Shown: in pieces, positions 1 through 5,530 of the stretch | Numbering within the stretch: the stretch's first letter is position 1 | Layout: every line of letters begins with the position of its first letter | Assembly: GCA_030670715.1 (NCBI GenBank) | Contig: DAOVBC010000145.1 | Location: 1 to 6,346, forward strand | Reading direction: 5' to 3' | DNA: 6,346 nucleotides | Origin: Deltaproteobacteria bacterium | GTDB taxonomy: Bacteria > Desulfobacterota > Desulfobacteria > Desulfobacterales > SG8-13 | Position numbers and translations under genes: made by a program | The notes under the pieces: model-generated | Database searches by the model: none | Told to the model about the DNA's origin: nothing | The model's input: only the letters and a program-made list of their open reading frames with translations

Positions 1-16
1 TTTTATCTCTGGACAT
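1..16 (-). CDS. 5' end of an unidentified leftward gene (edge fragment)
   Basis: Reading leftward, an ATG at 16-14 is followed by four open codons (M-S-R-D-K) before the window ends. A near-perfect Shine-Dalgarno, GGGAGG (complement of 22-27), lies 5 bases upstream of the ATG. An alternative ATG at 21-19 is followed at once by TGA, so it can be excluded. Five codons are too few to say anything about function. The call rests only on the quality of the ribosome binding site and on the lack of any other gene nearby. Confidence 0.45.
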
Positions 17-343
17 CACATCCTCCCGCATGACTAAACAAGTTGACGGAAATTGATGATGAGCCAATATTATGAGACAACTTGATTCACAAGGTTACAA
101 TATCAGACCCACCACCAAAGCGGCTGAAACTAACTAACTGATTTTATTATATCATATTTTCCCAATTCATGCCAGGGATTAAAACGGGCCTCAAGCTGGG
201 CCTTTCAGGGTAATATACCATGTGGGCGGCCAGCATAAAACGTTGTATAAAATGTTCTCTATTGAATAATCACTTTTTACCAATCTTCAATATCTTAACA
301 ATATACTAATGCAGCCTGAAAAGGCCGGATCCCGCTTATCCGA
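17..343. other. Gene-free AT-rich intergenic stretch
   Basis: I see no ORF with a credible ribosome binding site or codon pattern on either strand. There is a 7-bp inverted repeat, CAAGTTG at 39-45 against CAACTTG at 78-84, in the upstream region of the left-edge gene. There is also a 4-bp stem with a GAAA tetraloop at 314-325. Neither is strong enough to call a regulatory site. A 29-codon ATG frame from 219 has no supporting signal. Confidence 0.5.
22..27 (-). promoter_or_regulatory. Ribosome binding site for the left-edge gene
   Basis: The minus strand reads GGGAGG here, then 5 bases (ATGTG), then the ATG at 16-14. This site decides the start of the edge gene. No convincing -35/-10 pair was found upstream of it within 30-200. 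Confidence 0.45.
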
Positions 344-499
344 ATGTCAACGCCCATATTTCACGTTATGTCGTTTACACCACAGCTTACTTACAGATCT
401 ATCGAATCAATTATTCAAAACTGCTTTTTGTCCGATGATATGAAAGCCAGGTACATTCGCCTGCTCAAGGACATATACCGGAAGCTGGAATTAGGTTGA
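344..499 (+). CDS. Doubtful small ORF, 51 codons, hypothetical
   Basis: The ATG at 344 opens a 51-codon frame ending in TGA at 497-499, and the same frame is open upstream back to a TGA at 317-319. The C-terminal half (KARYIRLLKDIYRKLELG) reads like an amphipathic basic helix, which is more protein-like than random translation. There is no Shine-Dalgarno at a usable distance from the ATG at 344 or from the internal ATG at codon 9. It could be a small helical protein, the decayed 3' end of a longer gene, or chance. I recognise no family. Confidence 0.25.
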   Translation: MSTPIFHVMSFTPQLTYRSIESIIQNCFLSDDMKARYIRLLKDIYRKLELG

Positions 500-508
500 A
501 AAAGAATA

Positions 509-832
509 TTCACCGCAGAGACGCGAAGGACGCAAAGGTAATTTTACTTTATGTTTTCCGCTGAGACGCCCCGCAAGCGGGATGACCGTCTATTTTTGAG
601 TATATATTCGGTCGGCCTCCGGAAAACATAAAACCCCACCACCTCCGTGGGGAATCACGAAAGAATCTGCACATTCTTGACTCAAAGCGTCTGAATTTAA
701 TACAATTTTGATCGGTGCCGATTCACGAAAGTTCCCGAAGGGCATGCTGCTCGTTGCTTTCCGGCGTCTCAGCGGAAAGCAAAAAAACCAATATCTCTGC
801 GGCTCGAATGAGCGCAGCGAATGGGCGGTGAA
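509..832. repeat. Palindromic interspersed repeat element of about 324 bp (MITE-like)
   Basis: The left end starts TTCACCGCAGAGA (509-521). The inverted copy is at the right end but is split: TCTCTGCGG at 794-802, then 26 bp, then TGAA at 829-832. Further in is a perfect 16-bp inverted repeat, TTTCCGCTGAGACGCC at 555-570 against 763-778. Inside the arms are hairpins at 570-581, 634-652 (CCCCAC/GTGGGG), 661-678 (AAGAAT/ATTCTT) and 711-722, and a 10-bp stem with 9-nt loop at 754-782. The ACCGCAGAGACGC type of motif recurs between genes in many environmental bacteria, to my knowledge. I see no transposase and no clear target-site duplication. The 93-codon leftward ORF at 590-871 runs through this structure and beyond, lacks family features, and is treated as non-coding. 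Confidence 0.55.
754..782. repeat. 10-bp-stem hairpin inside the repeat element
   Basis: TTGCTTTCCG at 754-763 pairs perfectly with CGGAAAGCAA at 773-782, leaving a 9-nt loop. The right arm also belongs to the longer-range 16-bp inverted repeat with 555-570, so the two pairings exclude each other. A run of A follows on the plus strand, so there is no downstream U-tract and it is not a standard intrinsic terminator in either direction. Confidence 0.5.
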
Positions 833-867
833 CTTATGTCTAAATAATAGCCATATTAGTAACTCCG

Positions 868-898
868 TCATCAGCCTTGACCCTGATCAAGGTGATGA
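868..898. repeat. 31-bp inverted repeat upstream of the DUF4124 gene, possible operator
   Basis: TCATCA-G-CCTTGA (868-880) pairs with TCAAGGTGATGA (887-898): 12 base pairs, one bulged G at 874 and a 6-nt loop (CCCTGA). No T-run follows on either strand, so a terminator is unlikely. It covers the -35 hexamer and most of the spacer of the only reasonable promoter candidate for the gene starting at 958, a position that would suit a repressor site. That role is inferred from placement only; it could equally be another repeat remnant. Confidence 0.45.
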
Positions 899-904
899 TA
901 TATG
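877..904 (+). promoter_or_regulatory. Candidate sigma-70 promoter for the DUF4124 gene
   Basis: TTGACC (877-882, 5/6 to TTGACA), a 16-bp spacer, then TATATG (899-904, 4/6 to TATAAT). Transcription would start near 911 and leave a leader of about 47 bases before the ATG at 958. The -10 match is mediocre, so this is only the best candidate in the interval. Confidence 0.3.
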
Positions 905-957
905 CTGTGCACATCTGAGGTAACAATTCAGCCATTTGGAAATGGGAACTTCTTTTA

Positions 958-1518
958 ATGAATAAAAAATTATTAATGCTCTTTATTATTGTGACTTGCG
1001 TTTGGACACTAAACGGTCTTGCCGACCGAGTTTACATCTGGACCGATGAAAAAGGGGAGAGCCACATTACCCAACACCCACCCCCCCAAAAAGGCAATCT
1101 GCAGGATGTTATGGATTACAAACACGAGAGCAGAACGAAACAACCGCCCCCTCAGGCGCAACCGGAAAAAGACCGTCAGGCGACTGAAAAGGAATTGTTC
1201 CAGGATACCGAAGCAGCTCGAAAACGGGCAGTTGAAGCGGTCCGCAGACAAGAAGAGGCAAAAGCGCTCTCCAACCCCTATACGTGTTATCTTCAAGCCC
1301 CGGACATCGACGTTTGGGTCAGCGTCTTTAATGCCAACAAGTATAAAGAAAGGGATGAACAACTGTGGAGCGGTAAGATTGAAAAAAATAAACAGCAATT
1401 GATCACAGCCAAAGGTGAGTGGATTATCTTTGATTATCGGACCGAACCCAAAGGCCCTTTTAAAAACAATTCGGTGAGAACCTGCTCCGGCGGTGGTGTG
1501 ATCCGGCTGGTACGGTAA
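958..1518 (+). CDS. Exported DUF4124 domain-containing protein
   Basis: A 186-residue protein. Residues 1-22 form a Sec signal peptide: basic MNKK, a hydrophobic core (LLMLFIIVTCVWTL) and a likely cleavage after NGLA. The Cys at 14 is not in a proper lipobox, so it is probably a free periplasmic or envelope protein rather than a lipoprotein. Right after the cleavage site comes a DUF4124-like motif (DRVYIWTDEKGESHITQHPP, about 23-42), a short beta-rich module in which a Tyr/Trp strand is followed by D-x-x-G and a short proline-containing tail. Residues 66-104 are rich in K, E, R, Q and A and probably form a charged helix or coiled coil. The C-terminal part (about 107-186) has two Cys (110, 176) that could form a disulfide, and I do not recognise it. 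The ribosome binding site is weak (GGGA about 10 bases upstream). The gene stands alone, convergent with the leftward operon. Its function is unknown; DUF4124 proteins have no settled role. Confidence 0.85.
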   Translation: MNKKLLMLFIIVTCVWTLNGLADRVYIWTDEKGESHITQHPPPQKGNLQDVMDYKHESRTKQPPPQAQPEKDRQATEKELFQDTEAARKRAVEAVRRQEEAKALSNPYTCYLQAPDIDVWVSVFNANKYKERDEQLWSGKIEKNKQQLITAKGEWIIFDYRTEPKGPFKNNSVRTCSGGGVIRLVR

Positions 1519-1996
1519 GCGGGCAGATACTCACATTCGATTCAACCATCCGACCTGCACTCCCTCTTAATAAATCACCGCAAAATCCTCCAAATGCCAT
1601 GAGGGTAGAATAGCCTTATTATGGTGAATCAAGACCCAGAAGGGCCAAAGGCAACGGCATTGTCGGTATGCCCTGGATCTTCCCGCTTTGTTTTGAAGAA
1701 TCATCCTGCCGGCTGGATGATATGAGAGGGTCAGCCGAACACCGATACCGCAGCAAAGCTTAAATCGACAGGAATCGGGAGTATAGTGTTCGACCCCTGC
1801 GGAAATGCGCCGAAAAGGGGTTATTTTCTGAGCGTTATGCGGCAAAATGTGATAAATCTCAAACCGGCCTTCGAATAAAAAAGACCGTCATCCTTGATCC
1901 AGTATCGAGTATCAAGTATCTGCCACCTAAAGCGGAGCCAACTGCCGACAATAATGACTTAGCCCTAAAAACCAGGTTTTCTGAGATGTAACAAAA
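1519..1996. other. 478-bp gap between convergent genes, no gene seen
   Basis: No ORF here has coding character. The leftward 92-codon frame at 1567-1845 has low-complexity composition, no ribosome binding site and no recognisable motif. No canonical intrinsic terminator is visible for either flanking gene. The closest is AAAAC-CAG-GTTTT at 1969-1981, a short AT-rich stem. A CGGCTG/CAGCCG pairing near 1710-1735 is too loose to count. The AGTATC repeat at 1901-1920 is listed separately. Confidence 0.5.
1901..1920. repeat. AGTATC heptamer-period repeat, three copies
   Basis: AGTATC occurs at 1901-1906, 1908-1913 and 1915-1920, a strict 7-base period with a variable seventh base (G, then A). Such ATC-ended heptamer runs are a common kind of simple intergenic repeat in environmental proteobacteria, from general knowledge. 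No function is apparent. Confidence 0.5.
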
Positions 1997-3667
1997 TCAA
2001 CACCCGAGGTGCACATTTTCCTTCTGGTACCTGCCGGCCATGCACAAGGCTGATACGGATCCCACCGAATCGATGATTTCAGGCAAAGATATGGTATGGT
2101 TAAATTCTCCGAGGTGCGGTCCGCTGTTAATGACAATATCCTTTTCGCCTTTTTCCATCCGGTCGATTTTATGACGGTCATATCCGCGCTCACAGAGAAA
2201 CCGGCGAAACACCTTGTCGGTCATGTCCTTTTGGTCCGCCACCCTCAATATTTCAGCCATGTGGCGGTCAACGCCCATTTCATCGATCATCCTGCGGACC
2301 AGCCGATCCAGATCAAACGGCAGGGAATCGCAAAACTCCGTACCCGAAAATCCATGATAGTATTTAATAAATACTCCGCGTACGATCTCCTTGAGCGCGT
2401 TTTGTTCGAAAAGGCAGCGTGCATCAACCGGGTTGCCGCTTTTATCCAGGCCGACCAGGGAGGGTTTCTTATTGCGAAAGTAACTGCCGGTGACCAGCAG
2501 CAGGCTCAACAGGTGGTTGCCGATATGGCGGTACAGGTTGCGGTTCCAACCGCGGAAGGCAATAAAATGCTCAAAATCCCGAATGCCGGTCGGTCCCAGA
2601 TTCGGATAAGCACAGGAAGCCAGCCACCGGTCCAGTCGGCCGGCCCGAAACCATTGATACAAACCGTGATCGTTTCTGCGCCCGGCCTGCACGCGGTTGT
2701 GAAACAGCGGAATCGGGGCACAGTGAACTATACCCAGAGAGGCAAGTTTTCCCAGAAGCCAGGCATTGCGTAGCATTATTTCTTTGAATTGCAGGTCGCC
2801 GATTCGCTGCCCGGCCGTGCCGTCATTGGGATAAACAAAATAATCTCTATGGGCGATAAACCCGATGGCATAACCTGCGGGATGAAGTCCGGTCCGGTCG
2901 ACCAGCCGGTCCGGTATATCTTTGACCCGGAACACGCGGGAATTGTTCATCTGAAGGGGAATCGGAATATTGAAACGTGGCTCGAAGGTACAATGCCCGG
3001 TCTGAAAAAACTCCATCCAGAATGCTTCCCGGGCCAGATCCTGTGGACTGTCGCCGGTTTTTGCCAGTTTCAACACCAGCAGGCAGTCCCTGTGGGGCTG
3101 CCGGAGTTTAAAAACCAGGCTGCGACCGAAACGCTGCGGGTTTCCGGAAGTATTGAAACCGTTGCTGCGAAAAATGCTTTGCCAGGGTATGCGGGGGATT
3201 TTGTCCTGCGATGATAGCGGCTGCTCCGGGCCATTAACCGGGAAAGGCAGTGAACTCATAGATTCGGCGGTAGCCCTGAGGGCCGGGCCGTCAGTATGAT
3301 ACAGTGCATTTCTCAATGCACCCAGGGCCCTGGAGGAAAGCAGCGGGTCCGATGAATGGAGAACAAAAGACCGGAGCGTTTCAGCCGCCTGGCGGTAATA
3401 GAAATACACCTGACGCTGGTGTGAAAATTCCGTGTCGAGCAGCAGATTGCTGATAAAGGTGATGGTTTCCGGACCGGTATCTTCGGAGTTATGCTCGGCC
3501 AGGTACCGCAATTCCTGAAGGGCTGTAAACTTGTTGAAAAAGTCGGTCGCCGTGCCTTTGCACGCCGAATCCGGGTTCGTTGTCAGCCGGTTGATAATCG
3601 TCTGGTAATAGCTATTTGTCGACATCCCTAGCTTTACCGTTCCCGTCAAGCAATCGGCTTCAGACAT
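1997..3667 (-). CDS. Pseudokinase-like protein, possibly SidJ-related
   Basis: A 556-residue cytosolic-looking protein with no signal peptide or membrane segment. Residues 1-140 are helical. The stretch around 86-140 looks HEAT-like (DPLLSSRALGALRNAL). Residues 178-440 read as a kinase-like fold: beta-3 Lys K200 in LLVLKLAK, alpha-C Glu E214 in AREAFWME, a catalytic-loop-like segment at 312-325 (GIVHCAPIPLFHNR) that has His and Asn but no HRD-type Asp, and a DFG-like segment IRDFEHF with D364. The tail (440-556) is helical, then unclear. These traits, and my recollection of similar proteins named SidJ-related pseudokinase in delta-proteobacteria, suggest that family. Legionella SidJ is a calmodulin-activated polyglutamylase, but the activity of this protein is unknown. 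It is the last gene of the operon, and its ATG at 3667 overlaps the phosphatase gene by 22 bp, with AGG about 7 bases upstream. An internal ATG at 3625 (codon 15) is the alternative start. The reading frame is confident; the family is moderate. Confidence 0.7.
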   Translation of the reverse strand: MSEADCLTGTVKLGMSTNSYYQTIINRLTTNPDSACKGTATDFFNKFTALQELRYLAEHNSEDTGPETITFISNLLLDTEFSHQRQVYFYYRQAAETLRSFVLHSSDPLLSSRALGALRNALYHTDGPALRATAESMSSLPFPVNGPEQPLSSQDKIPRIPWQSIFRSNGFNTSGNPQRFGRSLVFKLRQPHRDCLLVLKLAKTGDSPQDLAREAFWMEFFQTGHCTFEPRFNIPIPLQMNNSRVFRVKDIPDRLVDRTGLHPAGYAIGFIAHRDYFVYPNDGTAGQRIGDLQFKEIMLRNAWLLGKLASLGIVHCAPIPLFHNRVQAGRRNDHGLYQWFRAGRLDRWLASCAYPNLGPTGIRDFEHFIAFRGWNRNLYRHIGNHLLSLLLVTGSYFRNKKPSLVGLDKSGNPVDARCLFEQNALKEIVRGVFIKYYHGFSGTEFCDSLPFDLDRLVRRMIDEMGVDRHMAEILRVADQKDMTDKVFRRFLCERGYDRHKIDRMEKGEKDIVINSGPHLGEFNHTISLPEIIDSVGSVSALCMAGRYQKENVHLGC

Positions 3668-4446
3668 CTCTGAACCTGGGACAATTTGTCCGCGGCGGTT
3701 ACGAGCAAAGGCTCTTCAATCTTTTGCCCGTTCAGGTAATCATCAATATGAAATTCACATTGGTCGATCCTGCAAATCTTTCCCCCTGCTGCCTCAATGA
3801 TTACGCGGGCCGCGGCCAGGTCCTGAAACGATTCATTGGCAATGATGGCCGCATCGGCGCGGCCCATTGCTACGTAACAAATATGAGCAGAAGTACACCC
3901 CAACGCCCGGACTTTCCCTGGGAAGTTGGAGCGAAAATTGGAGTGAAAACGGGAATAAGTGAGTAAAAGGCTCTCATCATTTATGGTGTCAATCGAAGAA
4001 ATCCGGATCTGCTTATTACCCCAGAAAGCCTCGCGTCCGGCCTGTGCATGAAAAAGATCGCCGGTAGCCGGCATATAAAACACACCGAAAATGGGCCAGA
4101 AGTTTTCTATCAGAGCCAGCGAGGTACCCCAGATCGGAATGCCGGCCTGAAAGTTAGCCACCCCATCCAGCGGATCAAAGATCCATAGATATCGTTTGCC
4201 TTCATGGGTGTAATCCTCATTTTTAAAGTTGTCCTTAAAGAGATGATGGCCGGGAAACCGGGTTTTTATCTGGCTTTGAAAATAATCCGTCAGACGAAGC
4301 TCAGCTTCGGTGACCAGTTCCTCATCGAATTTGGTTCGCGGTTTGCCCCGGCCGTAAAATTCCATGGATTTTTCACCGACCTGATGAATGACGTCCATTG
4401 CAAATCCGATTAAGTCTTCGATGCCATGACGTTTTTCTGATACCAT
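3646..4446 (-). CDS. Inositol monophosphatase-family protein with altered active site
   Basis: A 266-residue protein of the usual length for the IMPase/CysQ/SuhB family, which are Mg-dependent phosphatases of inositol phosphates, 3'-phosphoadenosine phosphate or related sugars. Visible motifs are WIFDPLDGVANF (88-99, family WIIDPLDGTTNF), ALGCTSAHICYVAMGRADAA (181-200) and FQDLAAARVIIEAAGG (207-222). The metal-binding Asp residues equivalent to human IMPA1 D90, D93 and D220 are present as D91, D94 and D209. Three usual residues differ: the E70 position in the GEE loop is D72 (LFKDNF), the T95 position is V96, and the Trp before the last Asp is Gln. The start is firm: ATG at 4446-4444 with AGGAGG 5 bases upstream. 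It follows map by 18 bp and overlaps the pseudokinase gene. The substrate cannot be read from sequence. A degenerate or specialised phosphatase is as likely as a classical IMPase. Confidence 0.85.
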   Translation of the reverse strand: MVSEKRHGIEDLIGFAMDVIHQVGEKSMEFYGRGKPRTKFDEELVTEAELRLTDYFQSQIKTRFPGHHLFKDNFKNEDYTHEGKRYLWIFDPLDGVANFQAGIPIWGTSLALIENFWPIFGVFYMPATGDLFHAQAGREAFWGNKQIRISSIDTINDESLLLTYSRFHSNFRSNFPGKVRALGCTSAHICYVAMGRADAAIIANESFQDLAAARVIIEAAGGKICRIDQCEFHIDDYLNGQKIEEPLLVTAADKLSQVQRCLKPIA

Positions 4447-4450
4447 TTAC

Positions 4451-4456
4451 CCTCCT
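4451..4456 (-). promoter_or_regulatory. Strong ribosome binding site of the phosphatase-family gene
   Basis: The minus strand reads AGGAGG within AAAGGAGGG, followed by GTAA and the ATG at 4446-4444. It sits in the 18-bp gap after the map stop codon (TGA at 4467-4465), so it fixes the phosphatase start and supports translation from the map transcript. Confidence 0.7.
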
Positions 4457-4464
4457 TTGGTATT

Positions 4465-5337
4465 TCACAGATCAAACGGCGTCAAGCTCTCAAACCCGTT
4501 TTCCGTGACAAAAACGGTTTGTTCAAACTGAGCGGAAAGTGAGCCGTCCCGGGTTACCGCCGTCCAGTTATCATCCAGGATTTTGAGATGGTGATCTCCA
4601 AGATTGATCATCGGTTCTATGGTGAACACCATACCGGGAACCAGAACAATGCCTTGCCCTTTTTGACCAAAGTGGGGCACCTGCGGCGGTTCATGAAATT
4701 CAAATCCGACGCCGTGACCGACAAATTCCCGGACCACAGAACAACCCTGACCTTCAGCGTGTTTCTGAATAGCCCACCCGATATCTCCGATCGTGTTCCC
4801 GGGGCGAACCTTCTGGCAGCCTAATTTCAGACACTTCCGTGCTACAGACACTATTTTTTTGGCATCCGCACCGGGCTCGCCGACGAAAAAAGTCTTATTG
4901 GCGTCGGCGAAATATCCGTCAAGGATGGAAGTGACATCGACGTTAACGATATCACCGTCTTCTAATACCCGCTCGCCGGGGATGCCATGGCAGATGATCT
5001 CATTTGCAGAAACACACACGCTTTTGGGAAACCCGCGGTAGTCGAGCGGTGCCGGTCTTGCACCTTTTTTTAGGGTAAACTCGTGGACCCGTGTGTTGAT
5101 CTCATCGGTAATGATACCCGGCTTAATAGCGGCTTCCACCAGATCCAGCGTTTCCAGAACCAGGCGTCCTGCAGTCCGGATTCCATCGACATCCTTTTTC
5201 TCTTTTAACCGTATTTTGTACTTCTTCGAATAGGATGTTTTGATGTCCATCGCCGAAGAGTCTGCGTTACCCAGGCAGCATTTTTTATACTTTCGTCCGC
5301 TGCCGCACGGGCAGAGGTCGTTTCGACCGACTTTCAT
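4465..5337 (-). CDS. map: Type I methionine aminopeptidase with N-terminal SEC-C zinc motif
   Basis: Removes the initiator Met from nascent proteins in the cytosol. The protein is 290 residues from the chosen start. An SEC-C motif opens it (GRNDLCPCGSGRKYKKCC, with C9, C11, C20 and C21), probably binding zinc and docking to the ribosome. A linker follows, then the pita-bread catalytic domain (about 45-290). All five metal ligands are present: D134, D145, H208, E241 and E272, at a constant offset of 37 from E. coli D97, D108, H171, E204 and E235. The substrate histidines H117 and H215 are also there. The start is ATG at 5337, with AAGG 7 bases upstream; a TTG two codons earlier (5343) sits almost on that site and is unlikely. 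The first gene of the map-phosphatase-pseudokinase unit. The extra SEC-C domain is also known in some other bacterial MetAPs, such as chlamydial ones. Confidence 0.96.
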   Translation of the reverse strand: MKVGRNDLCPCGSGRKYKKCCLGNADSSAMDIKTSYSKKYKIRLKEKKDVDGIRTAGRLVLETLDLVEAAIKPGIITDEINTRVHEFTLKKGARPAPLDYRGFPKSVCVSANEIICHGIPGERVLEDGDIVNVDVTSILDGYFADANKTFFVGEPGADAKKIVSVARKCLKLGCQKVRPGNTIGDIGWAIQKHAEGQGCSVVREFVGHGVGFEFHEPPQVPHFGQKGQGIVLVPGMVFTIEPMINLGDHHLKILDDNWTAVTRDGSLSAQFEQTVFVTENGFESLTPFDL

Positions 5338-5418
5338 GTTCAAACCTTTTTACAAATACCCCGTATATTTCGCTTTTTTTCAATGTCGTTACACCGTGAA
5401 CAGTGCTTCAAGCCTGTG

Positions 5419-5447
5419 GATATATGACGTGCCAACTCTGAAATCAA
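5419..5447 (-). promoter_or_regulatory. Candidate sigma-70 promoter for the map operon
   Basis: On the minus strand, TTGATT (complement of 5442-5447; 4/6) is separated by exactly 17 bp from TATATC (complement of 5419-5424; 4/6). The predicted transcript would have a leader of about 75 bases before the ATG at 5337. It is placed well for a promoter of map and the two downstream genes, but the hexamers are weak. Confidence 0.3.
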
Positions 5448-5482
5448 TGATAAAATTTACAATTTAGTCTTTAAATCTTTTT

Positions 5483-5520
5483 AACCCGCAAAACGAAGAA
5501 CAAAACACGCAACCCGCAAC
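5483..5520. repeat. Degenerate AACCCGCAA / ACACGCAA simple repeat
   Basis: AACCCGCA occurs at 5483-5490 and again at 5511-5518, with related ACACGCAA at 5505-5512 between them. Read on the minus strand it is a GTTGCGGGTTGCGTGTT-type tract. Similar tracts are common between genes in Desulfobacterales-type genomes, from general knowledge. It lies just after the prmA stop codon. Confidence 0.45.
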
Positions 5521-5530
5521 ATTTTTATTA

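Larger units (their letters stand above)
5338..5530. other. prmA-map intergenic region (193 bp)
   Basis: No gene. On the minus strand, reading from prmA to map, it holds a degenerate GTTGCGGG-type repeat, an AT-rich stretch, a candidate promoter and the map ribosome binding site (AAGG about 7 bases before the ATG). No hairpin with a T-run follows the prmA stop, so readthrough from prmA into map is possible. Confidence 0.6.

Noticed and set aside
177..210. GGCC/GGCC pairing as a terminator or hairpin
   Set aside because: Only 4 bp of self-complementary GGCC with no U-tract; expected by chance.
590..871. Leftward 93-codon ORF through the palindromic element
   Set aside because: Its sequence is the translation of inverted repeats and hairpins, with no ribosome binding site and no recognised domain. 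It is better explained by the repeat.
708..923. Rightward 71-codon ORF
   Set aside because: It also runs through the repeat arms and the 868-898 palindrome, with no start signal.
1009..1402. Long frames on both strands within the DUF4124 gene
   Set aside because: They are shadows of the 958-1518 gene, which has a signal peptide and a domain match.
1567..1845. Leftward 92-codon ORF in the convergent gap
   Set aside because: No ribosome binding site, no family features, and a composition unlike neighbouring genes.
1969..1981. AAAAC-CAG-GTTTT as an intrinsic terminator of the leftward operon
   Set aside because: The stem is 5 bp, AT-rich, and lacks a following T-run beyond the stem itself.
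2096..2773. Rightward ORF of 225 codons
   Set aside because: It lies fully antisense inside the pseudokinase gene, has no ribosome binding site or family motif, and the leftward frame has the kinase-like motifs.
5421..5440. TTGGCACG on the minus strand as a sigma-54 -24 element
   Set aside because: The -24-like half is good, but the position of the required GC at -12 reads AT, so the promoter is not supported.
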